Shown piece by piece: positions 1-11,340 of a stretch of 64,000 nt of DNA. The stretch is from Boletus sp. NGJ. Taxonomy: Eukaryota; Basidiomycota; Agaricomycetes; Boletales; Boletaceae. The notes under the pieces are model-generated. The model had not been told where the DNA came from. It made no database searches and was given only the letters and a program-made list of their open reading frames with translations. Made by a program: the position numbers and the translations under genes. Every line of letters starts with the position of its first letter. Position 1 is the stretch's first letter. Where the stretch lies: positions 124,001 to 188,000 of the forward strand of contig JAGTXK010000040.1 of assembly GCA_019096195.1 (NCBI GenBank), given 5' to 3'.

Positions 1-1
1 C

Positions 2-169
2 TCCCTCTCGCGGAAGAAGGAAAAGCAAGACTGCTACGTACCCGCGGCTTCTTCGTTGCGTCTGGAGCCCTTTGATTCCACACTGTCGCGTCTCATACGG
101 CGGTTAGATAACTTCTCTGTTTAGGAGTTCTTCTCCGAGCCATACGTCGCCGCCCAAGAACGTGTGTAG
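2..169 (+). pseudogene. possible 3' end of an unidentified host gene
   Basis: An open frame enters from the left edge. It encodes a basic stretch (LSRKKEKQ), then LRLEPFDSTLSRLIRRLDNF, and ends with EFFSEPYVAAQERV before a TAG at 167-169. One in-frame TAG at 122-124 interrupts it; a CAG-to-TAG change would explain this. The composition looks like coding sequence, but I do not recognise the family and nothing upstream is visible. It may be the tail of a real gene with a nonsense change, or chance. Confidence 0.25.
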
Positions 170-845
170 TTTATTGTTATCGCCATTGGTGCAGAACCCG
201 AGTCCGTTACGTTGGTGCATATCATGAGGACCGAGGGCTACAAGCGGCAGCTGTGGTGATTATGAGCGGTGAGCTGCTTCTGTATATGCTGTATTCAGCG
301 GGTCAGTAGATATGCTAAAGAACTGTTCGTAAGTGGCGTATCAAATGTACCCATTTTGAATCATCGACTTCGGGAAGGTTTATTGTTGGGGAGTCGAACT
401 TTGGGTGGAGATTGCGTACGACACAACGCGGACCGTGATCATAAATCGGCGGCACCCCCGTGCAACCCGCAAATCAATCATTTTGGTAGTATATGCCAGA
501 CCATAAGAATACATTAAACGGATAGATGGCCTAGGCATACTGTCACCCAAACAAGAAGTTTAATGTGCACAGGTCCCTAGAACTTTAGCCGATGGAGTTA
601 GGGCAAACACGGTTCCGCTAGGTCGTTGATTATCACCCTTTGTTTACATTTCGGGGGTATTCTCTATTGCTCTGTGGGCAAGGATAGTGAAGGTCAAGTT
701 GGCGTGAATAAACTTGGAGATCAGGCAAACCACTGGGTAGCGTAAAGATCCGAGTGAAACAAGGTCAAAGAAAGGTCAGCGTGAGCACATCAAGAAATAA
801 ACAAGGATACTCTAATGGATCACACATGAACGTCTGATGACCCCG
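170..845. other. intergenic stretch, nothing recognised
   Basis: No coding frame, splice pattern, RNA gene or repeat that I can support. A short frame at 269-517 on the plus strand has no family resemblance and no flanking splice signals. Confidence 0.4.
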
Positions 846-3288
846 TCATCGCCGTATGCTCTCCACGACCGTTTTCGCAGCCGCCACCCCCGCCACCCAA
901 TCCCTTCCTCCCACTCTCACCTTCCGTCGATGCCGATAATCCAACTTGTCCACCGACCGGGTGAGACCAGCGACCTCGGACCTTCCATGTGACGACACCT
1001 GGCGAAGACACCACTCCAACACGCGTTCCACACGCGCCTTGAGTTCGTACGCCTTGTCCGCTTCGTAAAATGCCATCGCATTACGGAAGGATAACCAGAG
1101 GTATAACACAAGCACCTTGTGCAACCCTTCCAGATGTTTCAATGCGTCCTTGCACACACGCGCCTTTGCCCGATCCGGCATCATTCCCTCCACATTCCGC
1201 AACACATTCATGAACGGTGCGACAGATAACACCGCGTCGAGCTCGACACGAATCGTGTTAGTATACAGACGCAAGATTTGCGCGATGGCGTCAAGAGCGA
1301 CGGGATCGGACCATTGGATGGGACAGTTCTTGAACAGGAGTTTGTCGGATAGGAGGAGATCCTTGACATGCATGTCAAGGAACTGACTCAGCTGACCTAA
1401 CCGGATCTGCGCAGCGGCGCGGAAGGGAGGGCGAATACCAGAGATGTACGATGGAACTTCGAGGAGTGCCTGGGTGGAGGCTTTGGGTGGGAGAACTTGG
1501 GAAATGTCCTCCATCCAGTGACCTGGAGGATCGAAGACGGCACAGCTGAGAGCGGGTGCAGGAGTTGCGAGTGCCCGACAAAGGGTTGATATGTCCTCCT
1601 TGTGTAATGTAGTGACGAAGCCACCAGGTTGGCCGTGCAGTCCATAGCGCCCAGCTCGTCCGGCGATTTGCTTAATTTGAGATATGGACAATGGACGCCT
1701 CTCTTGACCATCAAACTTGTCAAGCGTTTCGAACACGACACGTTTGATCTTTCTATAAAATGTGAGACATGAGTGACGGGGTTGCGAAAGTCCAAGACAT
1801 GCAAGCGTACAGGTTCAGCCCCATTCCAACCGCGTCGCTGGCAACGATGACGTCGTAACCGCTCTGGGGGTTATTAAAAAGCGCGGCTTGTTCAGATCGA
1901 ATCTCGGGCGGGAGTCTGCCATAAGCGACTGCACAACGCAAACCAGTCCTCTCCTCGATCTTCGCCTTGACCGCGAATATCCCATCCCGCGAGAATACGA
2001 CGAGGCAATCACCCTTTTGAATCTGGGACAAGTCACCACCCAAAGACGACTCTTGGATCTCCAAAGGCGTCAGTCGTTCGTACCGATTTACAACCAGTTC
2101 GTCCCCGGTGTTTTTCATGATATCTCGGATAATTGGGACCGCTGTCTCCTCGCCACAAAGATGGATCTCACGTGCGGGAAGACCCAACACGGCGTTTGTC
2201 CATGCAGAACCACGCTCGGGATCCGCGATCATTTGTATCTCATCCACCACGGCTACGTCGAGGGGTTTGTCAAAGCTGGCCATCTCGACCGTCGAGCTCA
2301 TGAGCGGCGCATTGTCCACGACAATCCGAAACTCTTCTCCCGTGCGCAGGTTACACGGTCGTGCGTATTTGGCATGACCGTCTTTCCGAACGGTAGGCTG
2401 AGAACCCGTTTCGTTGGCGACGTCCATGTTAATGGTCGTGTCGGGCTCCGAGCCAGGTTCAGGCTCCATACCGAGAGGTACGATCTGCCCCCTATTTAAC
2501 CGTTCCCAAATCTCGTGTGCGAGGAGACGTAAGGGGCCAGCATAGAGACCCGAACTAGAGGCTGCCAGAGCGCGTAGCGCCATATGCGTCTTTCCACTAT
2601 TTGTCGGACCGACATGCATGATGAATTTGCGTTTCATCGCACGCGCTTTGGGGAAGAGGTCCGCGGGATAAGAGAGATCGGCGATGCGATGGAGGTGAGC
2701 AATCGTTTCGAGGGTCGATTGTGGGACGCAGGTGCGGAGATGACGTTGTTTTGTTGGATCGGAGGCCCATGTAAAGAAGAGTTGGGAGAGGATTTGGTCG
2801 AGACGTTGGGCGGAGTACATGTCTGTAGGCGCAAACGTGAACCGGCCCAGGTCGAATTTTTCCAATTGAGTCTCGTCGAAGAGCATGCCCTCGCGAATAT
2901 CCGCGAGAAAGGAGGAGAGGAGGTCAGGTAAATGGGCTCGAGGGATTCCAAATCCCTGTAGCCGGCGAAGCACGTGAGGGAGGTATGCCCAGTTTTTGGC
3001 ATTTGACTTGATGAGTTTTCGGATGTCTGGTGCAATAGTGGATGGATTCAGCTTTATGGTGCTGGGAGCTGTTCTCTTCGAAGAACGAGTGGAAAACGCT
3101 GACGAGTCATTGTTGAACTCGGACTCGGACCGATTGTAGGACCAGTCGAGGGGATTGCGCCGTGACCGGTCCCTGGAATACGAGCTTGGTGACCCTCCGG
3201 ACAGAAAGCGCCGAAAGTAGAGTTGGCTGCTTTCTAGCCATGTCTCAGCCTGAATGCAACGGGAGAGTAGTCGACATCGAGAAAGCAT
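846..3288 (-). CDS. SUV3: Suv3-type mitochondrial ATP-dependent RNA helicase
   Basis: Two exons, complement(846..1752, 1811..3288), give 794 residues. The 58-nt intron starts GTACGC and ends TATAG, and joins GMGLNL to KIKRVVFET, as expected for motif V and what follows it. Residues 1-45 are rich in Arg and Ser and look like a mitochondrial presequence. Motif I is GPTNSGKT (about 227-234), motif II is DEIQM (about 349-353), and motif VI is QIAGRAGRYG just after the junction. Known Suv3 helicases unwind RNA with the mitochondrial exoribonuclease in the mtEXO degradosome; that role is inferred here. Length matches fungal Suv3. The ATG at 3288 is chosen because the presequence follows it directly. 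No damage seen. Confidence 0.95.
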
Positions 3289-4133
3289 CTGAACTTGAAT
3301 GTAGCATGTGTTATGATTTAGGTCGATGCTAGCGTTTGTTTGGTTGTATTATCCCCGCCTTGAACTTCTCGCCCTCCAGTGAGATCTTCTGAGCTTCATC
3401 CCGCTTTCCAATGATCAGAACCACAGGACATGTGCAGTGCGGGTGACTCTCCGACGAGAATCTGGCTGACGAGCCCACTCCTTTCAAGCCACTGTTGAAG
3501 ATGGCCGACCGGGACACCATTTCCGAGTCAAGGTAGCACTTGAGAAAGGACAAGGATATCGACGGCGTTCCCGTGTCCACTTTCTATCACAGGTATGGTT
3601 GGCCATGAAATCAACTGCTCGGAAAGGCTGCGAAAATAACAATAACGACAATAACGACATTCGTTGATTCTCAGTTGCTGCCACCCTTCCCTGCTGTGAA
3701 GCATTCTGCCCATGTCTAAGTTCAAGTGGAACTTTGACAGGGAAGCTTGGTAAATGTAATCGTTTGACCACATTCATTAAATTTGTCTATGGATTTCACA
3801 TCAGTTAGCATTCGCTTCGTTCAATGTTCGACACCTAACCCACCACCCAGCTTGGTTTACCCTGACAGGTCGGACCGGAAAGTCTCGCTGCACACCTTTC
3901 AGTCTTGTAGTAGCCGATCTGTAAGATAAATTCTCGTTCCTTTCTCTCTCATCATGGCAGCATAGACGAATATATGTGCGCCTGTGGGCGGTTGGTTTCG
4001 AGTCTGTCTCTGAATTCCCGTTTTTTAGGCGCACTGACGCAAAAAAGTCCGAAGCAGGATTCAATCTCGTCTTCTACTGTACGTGGTCGTTTTGGACTAG
4101 TCGACTCTGACGCTCGTCTCGATCAAATCCACC
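3289..4133. other. stretch with weak coding-like patches
   Basis: Plus-strand patches near 3452-3540 read LADEPTPFKPLLKMADRD and DKDIDGVPVSTFYHR, but they are separated by a gap too short for an intron. Minus-strand frames also overlap. I cannot build a gene here. The rest is unremarkable intergenic DNA. Confidence 0.25.
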
Positions 4134-4737
4134 ATGCGAATATTGGTAGGCTTCGTGTGTCATGACCCCCCTTTTTTATAGATCGTTGTTCATTGCCCTG
4201 TAGGGCTTGTGTCGCCCCTTGTTGGACAGTACATACGGGTTATGACCCCGTTAATACCCCACAGTCGTGTTGTGGGAATGGTGCTACCCAACCTACTGGA
4301 TGAACAATTTGAACTACGATGTAGGCAAAAATAAATACAAGTGGACCCAGTCAATCGACTAATGAACAGCATGTTTTTCAGCAAAATGGATCATATTCCA
4401 CGGTATACAACCAGGCAGTTGAGGAAGGTGGCGACCTTGGCCTCCCCGTTCCTCTCAAGCAAGTTCGATGAAGGGAACGTCTTTCTATCCTGAAGGTCTC
4501 ACTAGACACAACTTACACAACTCCAGATGTTCATTTTATATTCCTGCAAAGAGTTCGAGGGCGTCAAGGTAGACAAGGCTGCAACTATTAGCCCACTCGC
4601 CCGCTCCCTCCTCAGTACGAGAACTTCCGCCCATGCAACGTCGTCGTTCGGCTCTTACATGTCATCAGCGAATCCCACCACTTCCAGCTTTACTACAACG
4701 AGAAGCTCATCGGAGACATTGCCGCGCGGGAATAACA
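4134..4737 (+). CDS. unidentified exon cluster (possible small gene)
   Basis: Several plus-strand segments look coding. An ATG at 4134 starts MRIL, followed by a candidate 36-nt GT-AG intron. The next segment (4182-4320) reads IVVHCPVGLVSPLVGQ and then HSRVVGMVLPNLLDEQFELR. A segment from about 4382 reads YSTVYNQAVEEGGDLGLPV. Another near 4510-4568 reads TTYTTPDVHFIFLQRVRGRQ and joins, over a 47-nt candidate intron, to YENFRPCNVVVRLLHV and HHFQLYYNEKLIGDIAARE. Phases do not all agree, so the model is incomplete or the gene is damaged. I do not recognise the family. It lies tail-to-tail with ALG2. Confidence 0.35.
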
Positions 4738-4956
4738 CCCAATGTCAGGCGTGTGCTACGCACTACGACGCTAACTTGGTCGATCCATATTCCTTCTCAG
4801 GTCATGCTTGCCCTAACTAAAGCCCAAACCACAGCCAGGTATGTGCCTTGCCGTATCAACAATACACCCGGTCTAAAGATTTTGCATTCCGCTGCCACGA
4901 CTGAAGATGTGTAGCACGTCCACAATGCAAGTTCATGGGTATGCAAGTTAGTCGGA

Positions 4957-6667
4957 TCAACGAGATAGCACAGCGAGAACAAGTCCGACAAGAAAAGCAA
5001 ACACAAACGCGGCCCCTTTCACCGGCCACGTCTCCACCGGGCCCATCTCCACTGTCTCTACCAACAACCTCTCGAGCTCGTTCGCCATCGATGCCATTCC
5101 AAAGACCGACTCTGCGCGACGCTGTGATCGTTGCGCCAACGACACCCGCTCTGACTCGTCCATGCGACATATTTCCGCTAGTGCATCTGCCCAAATGGCG
5201 GGATTTGGCGTTCGGAGCCAGCCTGTTCGTTGCTCTCCCGGCTGGTCCACGATGCTCTCCGTCGGGCCACCACTATCACACGCCAGAACGGGTAGTCCAC
5301 AAATCATACCCTCGATAGGACCGATACCAAAGTGCTCATTTGCGGGCGTGTACAGTAGCGCGAGTGTGGAAATGGATCGGAGTAGCGCGGATCGCTGTGA
5401 GGTAGTAAAGTTCAAGAGGAAGAGGATGTCCGGTTCGTTTGTAGTGGTGCCTGTGAAGGAAGGAGCAGCGATTTTGGACTGTGAAGGTGTGATGACGTTG
5501 AATGAGAGGTCGCTTGATCGTGCGCGTTCGACGAGACTGTTCAAGGTGCGGACATTGTCCTCTAGGCGGGGGTCATAGCCACCTATATGAACATGAGCTG
5601 ACATGGGTGAGCAAGGCGCGCAGAACCCTACCGGCAAGGACAAGGCGCATTGTATCAGACAACTGTTGCGTTGAAACTCGATCTCGAAGGAGTGCAAATG
5701 CTTCGACGGCTAGCGCTGCGTTCTTTTTCATCTCAAAGCGGTTCAATGAGATCAACGTAGGTCGCCCTCTTGACAAACTTGTGAGCAGCGTCGGAAACGG
5801 TATAGAGCTCGTCTTACGATATTATTTGGACGACATCTGGCGCATTCCAGTCAACGGGTGCTTGATACGCCTTGATGTTGATGCCTGGATAGACGACCTT
5901 GGGCGTCAACGTTATGGAACTGAGATGAGCCGTGGTAATGCGTGCGGTGAACTTGGAGTTGGCGACGAGCGTATCAGCCTGTCCTACAAAAACGCACGTG
6001 TAAAATGTCTGGAATTCCCGAAACACCAGCGCAAACCACGTACGTGTCGTAACCTCCTCGAGCCAATCCATCGGATAGCGATAGAGTGTTTTGAGCATGC
6101 CAACATTTCTCTTTTGAAATGGGCCTTCTACGAATGCCCCATGCGCGAGGAGCTTGTCTGGGAAATGGCAATAGAAAAGGACACGTTTTCCGCTGAACAT
6201 TCGAAGGAGGGGTATGCATGTCGAGAGTTGGTCTACAAAGAAGACGTCGTATTCGGGTGCAGTGAAACGAAGGAGGAATTGTGTCAAAGTGAGGTGAAGC
6301 TGCCGTACATGTGCAAACAGGATGTGGAATTTGCCATGCCATGCCCGGGGGAAGGGTGAGACGACGTGGCGTACGTGGAGGGTACCTATCAATGGAGAAA
6401 AGGGTGTGAAGCGGTGCGGATGAGCATATGTGTGCAGACGGTTACCGTCTCGGGTTTCGTCGAAACAGTGGTTCGGGTCGTGGTGCGAGGTGTAGACGTC
6501 GACGGTGTGACCGAGTGATTGTAGGCCTAACGCTGCATCGACGACCAATCTTTCGGCCCCGCCTACAGGAGTAGTTCGGTCATGCTGGTCGTGCTCTAGA
6601 GGCGGAGAAACACACCGATTCCTAAGTCTGGGTGAATGAATGCGACGCGCAGCTTTGACGGTGTCAT
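4957..6667 (-). CDS. ALG2: ALG2 alpha-1,3/1,6-mannosyltransferase
   Basis: Four exons, complement(4957..5582, 5632..5768, 5818..6562, 6616..6667), give about 519 residues; introns are 49, 49 and 53 nt. An alternative acceptor would start exon 3 at 5777 and stay in frame. ALG2 adds the second and third mannoses to the dolichol-linked core oligosaccharide on the cytosolic face of the ER. The N-terminus reads FIHPDLGIGGAERLVVDAA, the classic ALG2 glycine-rich motif, rebuilt exactly across intron 1. SLNRFEMKKN follows in exon 3. The GT-B donor-site motif is EHFGIGPIEGM in exon 4. The C-terminus ends in a hydrophobic segment (AAFVFAFLVGLVLAVLSR), fitting membrane attachment. No damage seen. Confidence 0.95.
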
Positions 6668-7042
6668 TTCAGACTCTAAGATGGCTTTCCGTAGGCAAAT
6701 CGCAGGCCGGTAGACAGACAAGACAAGAACAGTCGATACCGTCCTAAGGGCGCAAATGAATCTGAGGGGCAAACATGCAGGGAACTGACCCGAATTGCAC
6801 ACTACGCGACTATTACTTATCAGGAGGACACCAGCCACTATGCCAAGACCCTTGCCACCGCTGGGGGCTGGCACTTGCTCTGGCTGTTTTCAACTCGATG
6901 AGCTGCATCCGACTGCACTTGGATCATCGTTGTAGACTCTTGCACAACTTAGGATGGAGAACATTCATTAAACGAGTCAGGAATCAGGAATCATCAGTTT
7001 AAAATCGCCCTTGGACATGAACCCAACACTGTTGGCAATAGA
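6668..7042. other. intergenic stretch upstream of ALG2
   Basis: Nothing recognised. It should hold the ALG2 promoter, but I see no clear TATA box or known operator. Confidence 0.4.
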
Positions 7043-7800
7043 CTAAAACTCATCTCTCTTCTTCCTCATACGCGACTCAAGTACATCAACCCTCAGCACG
7101 CTTTCCAAACTTTTCAGCGCCTGTACGACCTCGTCCCTCTGCGTCCCATCGTTTGCAGCAGGCACAGCAAATACAAGTACGTCCGACAATTCGCCGGCTG
7201 GCTTTGCATATTGGAGATGGTGGAGAGCGGGATGGGAACTTGCGATGCTGGACGGGTTGGAGAGGAACGGTGACGCAGTCGCAAAAGTGACAGCGAGGTT
7301 CACAGACGATGTTTGCATCGTGGACAGTCTCGCCGCAGACGATCACTGGATATCGACAAAGGTTACACCTGACTACACCGATTGTGTTGCAAACTGAGCT
7401 TGATTCATTAGCCAGCGACATCGGGAAACTGCCTCTACCTACCGGAATGGATTCAGTTTGCTTGCACTGAAGGCGGTAGGGACTGGCTTATGGGAGGGTT
7501 GATCGTCTCGGAACAAGATCACATTAGTCCCCGGAACTTCGTATGTGCACGTCAATGGATCAAGCGCTGCGTTCATTCTCCATGATCTTGCACCTGTCCT
7601 CACTGTCTTCCATCACACGCTTGTGTTTCTGGTTCCGGGGAAATTCACCAAGTCGTCTCGGGCTGAATCAGGAGCTGTTGTACTTGACTGTCTCGTTCGT
7701 TGAAGCTGTGGAGGAGTTCCTAAACATCCACCCGATTCCGCGCAACGATGTCTACTCTTTTGGCGACGGAACCCATCGAGGTCACCAACGTCAACTCACA
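7043..7800 (-). CDS. unidentified intron-containing gene
   Basis: The C-terminal part, ending at 7043, reads GELSDVLVFAVPAANDG, then DEVVQALKSLESVLRVDVLE and the basic tail SRMRKKRDEF. An upstream piece (about 7440-7560) reads LTCTYEVPGTNVILFRDDQP and KPVPTAFSASKLNPF, with a good donor (GTAGGT) next to it. Joining that donor to an acceptor ending at about 7246 keeps the frame, but the intron would be ~190 nt, long for this genome. Further upstream RVMEDSEDRCKIMENERSA also looks coding but is in another frame. The family is unknown to me; the structure is uncertain. Confidence 0.3.
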
Positions 7801-8157
7801 ACAGGCCTAGGCACTGGCACTCGGTTTGATTGAGCATTCATACGAACCCCAACTGGCTGCCGACGCCATTCTTTTTTGTCCTCCAAGCAGTGTGATCCGG
7901 TTTCATTCTCATATACAAACTCGGACTTGCGATCAAGAAATATCCTTCGCTCTCGTTCCCCCATCATTACGACAGCCAGGACTCTGGCCAGTATCACCCC
8001 CTTCTTCTTGCGCAGGCGGAATCTTAGAACTGTCGCGGTGAGACTGTTCTTCGTGTGACAGTGTGACATTAATAACATCATAGATTTCGATTTTGCTCGA
8101 GCAACCAACCCCCATGCGGCGTGACGAGACCTACTCCCTCTATCTACTGCAGTCACC

Positions 8158-8507
8158 ATGTCAAATTCGCCCCCTATAGACCACATTATGCAGGAGGCTC
8201 CCCAAACAGGAGACTCCGGAGATGAATGCAAGGTAGCGGATGAAAAGATACACCAACAGATGCTGCTGCAGCCTGCAGAAAACCAAACTCACAACCGACG
8301 ACTTGCTACTCCATGCACTGCGGACGATTTACCACCAGGCCGCATCCGACAGAGACATTAATGTGGTTCCCAAGATTGGTTGGTGTGTGGATCTGGTCGA
8401 GACTGATCTCCGAACCCACAAAGGCAGCTCAGCCAAGTGCGACAGTGGACGTTGGCGATGGAAGTGAGCTGCCGGAGGAGTCGATGGATGAGGATTCGGA
8501 TCCATAG
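8158..8507 (+). CDS. small unidentified two- or three-exon gene
   Basis: Exon 1 (8158-8232) encodes MSNSPPIDHIMQEAPQTGDS and GDECK. A 46-nt GT-AG intron (8233-8278) leads to KTKLTTDDLLLHALRTIYHQ, an amphipathic helix-like segment, then AASDRDIN. After this there are two options: reading on to a stop at 8465-8467, or a second intron leading to an acidic tail (ELPEESMDEDSDP) that ends at 8507. The tail looks like real coding sequence, so I favour it. The product would be about 80-90 residues, perhaps a small subunit of a complex. I do not recognise the family. Confidence 0.35.
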
Positions 8508-8516
8508 TTCGCGGGT

Positions 8517-9342
8517 TGTAGACTGCTGAACCGACAAACGAGCGAAACCAGTTAGTATTCGGGTAAATTTCACAAACTCGAACTATTACAGTAACTCAAG
8601 TGCGTGCGTGTTTGTCCAACCTCTTACAGTAATGGTTGCTCAAGCTAGAGTTTGGATAGTAACTTCGCGGACCTTGGCACAGAGGCTGACCCACATTACT
8701 CACCACCCGGATTCAGTGGCCCGGGGGCTTGATGGTACGGTACTGAGATGAAGGATCGAAAATCCTGCCTCTTCCCCCGCGAGCTATGATCAGAGAGTCG
8801 GGATTTGGGAAGGGTGAGTCCATCTCGTCACCTGGATGTTGTACTACACGACACACGTTTGCGTTAACTTGCTAACAATTTGGACTGATGAGCGGATGAC
8901 ACAGGTGTATGGTCAAACAAACTCTGCGTTTGTGCGGTGAATTCTAAGGTGCCGGCTACTTTGATATCACTCAAGTTCCGTCCGATCCATTCTTGCACAG
9001 TATCAGTGTTCTCCGAACACATACAGTACGCAAGGTTGCATGGAGACATCAGGGTCACCCATACCCTCTTTGAAACTTGTTTTCAATCCTTTTAGTTTGA
9101 CTTCAGCCTCCACACGTCACGAAACCCGTCAACTTTAGTAACAATATCTGCTTCCACGAAATGTAAATGGCCTGGAGTCGCCTAGTATACTGTGGACTAT
9201 ATTTGCTATCTGTGTCGTGACACTGCGCAGTGCCGCAGCCCGAATCAGCATCAATTCCGAACCTCATTTGTCTGTGAGCGAGTGGACACTGTACGACGTC
9301 GTAGAGCTGTTCAAAACATGGACCAAGTCGGCAGATTAGATC
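8517..9342. other. intergenic stretch
   Basis: No gene, RNA gene or repeat recognised. The distal part is likely to carry the promoter of the downstream alpha/beta hydrolase. Confidence 0.4.
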
Positions 9343-10642
9343 ATGTCACTCAACCCAGTGTTAGTGCATGTTTATAAAGGTTATAAAGGTTCTCCGACGT
9401 GCATTTCTAGCTCAATCCGAAACGACATGCCGGGGTCTCCTGTCGCCACTGCATTCGAATCGCTCAAAGTTTTCGATTTCGAGTACGCATATCTGGATAG
9501 TGGGGCACCGGCATCCCCCAACTACACGACATGGGTGTTCGTCCATGGCATGGGATTCAACGCAGGTTCGATTTCCTCTTGACAAATGACGATGCATCGT
9601 TGACACGACCCCTCGTGGCGCAGCTGTCCTCGAGAAACTCCTCCCACTTGCGCGTGCGCACGACCTCCGTATCGTCAGTATCAACAGACGCGGCTACACA
9701 CCCTCGAGTGGCTTTCAAGATAATGAGTTGACGGGGATAGGGTCTGGAAAGAAGATCGAAGACACGGAACCCTTTTGTCGTGCGCAGGGAGTTGAAATCG
9801 CAACGTTCCTCGTGAACTTTGCGACGGAGCAGGGCATCCCGTTGGCGGATCCCGACAGTCGTACCGGTGGCATCGCCCTCATCGCCTGGTCTCTCGCAGG
9901 GATACACGCAACTGCGTTGTTGGCGTATATCGGCGAGGCACCGGAGGACACCCAGTCGACGCTTCAGAAATACCTCCATACGATATTATTTCACGGTGAG
10001 ACCGTTGTTCGAACATTCGCCCCGATATCATCTCGTCACGTTACACCTTTCAGATGCGAGTGCACATGCGCTCGGCATACCCAATACGGTAGTAAGACGC
10101 ACTGGCAACATCGCCTTAGTATGGTCCCTGTCGGATGATCGCAAGCGCTTGGATGCCTTTTTCGACTTCGCCACTGCGCACTACAAACATGGGAGCGTCG
10201 TTTCGGACAACATTGACGACCTCGAGTTTAACAATCCCTCTGACATCCCACCCTCGTTGCATGAGCTTTCCTATGACGAACGCGCCAAATACACGGACCT
10301 GCAAGCATTCTCGTATACCGGCTGCGATGGAAAGCTCCTCTTTTGCGACACCACTGCATTCGCGGCACTCACCAAGCGCGCATTATTCGATAAAGCCCGC
10401 GCGGAAAAGTTACCCAATGTGCGGCTGCGGTTCATGAGCGGTGGAACATCCTCAGGGGCGTTGGTGTGGGCTTTGTGGACGTTACGCAAGTATGCGGGAA
10501 CTCCCCAAAAGTACTCTACGGAATCGATGCGGAAAAGGCGAGGGATATCAAGTTTATAACCCAGACGGAAGGAAACCACTTTATCTTTTGGGAAGACCCG
10601 GAGAAGGCTATTCAGCAATATGGTGTTGCCATCAACTTGTAA
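9343..10642 (+). CDS. alpha/beta hydrolase, fungal type
   Basis: Exons 9343..9565, 9624..9995 and 10054..10642, separated by two 58-nt introns whose phases fit. WVFVHGMGFNAG holds the oxyanion-hole His-Gly. IAWSLAG is the nucleophile elbow, with Ala instead of the first Gly of GxSxG. EGNHFIFWEDPEKA near the C-terminus supplies the catalytic His. Substrate unknown; such proteins are lipase- or esterase-like. Start at 9343 is tentative; ATG 9427 (MPGSP) is an alternative. Near 10440-10520 the frame holding LVWALWTLRKYAG does not continue into the frame holding PKVLYGIDAEKARDIKF. Either a 50-nt intron starting GTGGAA and ending GCAAG removes that part, or there is a one-base frameshift. Confidence 0.8.
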
Positions 10643-10744
10643 TCTCTACGCTTGCAGCCTTGCACATGCACAATCCCGTTGGTTTCGATGTAGATTCGGG
10701 GTGGTTTATGTTTCGTACAAGTAGGAGTACATAGACAATTGGGA

Positions 10745-11303
10745 CCTGTAAACTTATGGAGGCTTCTTTCTTGGACCATGGCTGGAACACTGAATGGCTG
10801 CCTTAGCTTTGCCGAGAACAGCAAAGCTCTCCTGACCGTCATCATCTCAAGGTGCGTGTCTGTTTGACAGTGACTATTGACAAAAGTTCCGTTTAACAGA
10901 GCCTCAAGACAGGCGAGCAAGTCACGTCTGAGCTTGGAAATCATGTGACAGAGGGTGACCATTCACTAGATGAGTCCCCGAAACAACGCCCGTTTTTGGT
11001 ACGCTCTGCCAACACGTTCAGGAGGGTCATCTTTGAAAGCGAAACGTCAACACCGAAAAACTACGTGAATTTCAATTTAACACACATACTTTCCCGACGC
11101 CAGATTCGCCCATGAGAGCCGTGAGCTTTTCCGGAGCAACATATCCAGCGACGTCGTTGAGAAGGTGTCGACCTGCGACCTCATAATTCATTTGTTGCCA
11201 GGCGAACGCATTCCTCGGCTTAGGCTGGTGCTCCAACGCTTTGCAGATATCCTCTTCATTCTCCCTTCGTGCATCCGATTCAGAGTTTGTAGAACTTGGA
11301 AGT
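10745..11303 (-). pseudogene. fragment of a PDR-type (ABCG) ABC transporter, second nucleotide-binding domain
   Basis: Exon-like pieces at 11090-11303, 10926-11030 and about 10745-10873 are separated by intact-looking introns of 59 and 52 nt. The first reads RNAFAWQQMNYEV, then HLLNDVAGYVAPEKLTALMG and the Walker A start ESGVGK. The next begins MTLLNVLAERT, with Met where the Mg-binding Ser or Thr belongs. Then come VNGHPLSHDFQAQT and, in the last piece, ALLFSAKLRQPFSVP. This is the order found in NBD2 of fungal pleiotropic drug-resistance pumps. A one-base frameshift lies between AERT and VNGHPL, and homology stops before the signature motif and membrane domain. It is a dead remnant of a ~1500-residue protein. 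Confidence 0.8.
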
Positions 11304-11340
11304 CATGGGATGCATGAAATCTATGAGAACATCAAGCCCG

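Noticed and set aside
1888-2499. Plus-strand open frame of about 200 codons
   Set aside because: It is antisense to the Suv3 helicase, whose motifs and splice site are unambiguous.
5502-6359. Plus-strand open frame of 285 codons
   Set aside because: It is antisense to ALG2 and crosses two ALG2 introns; no family resemblance.
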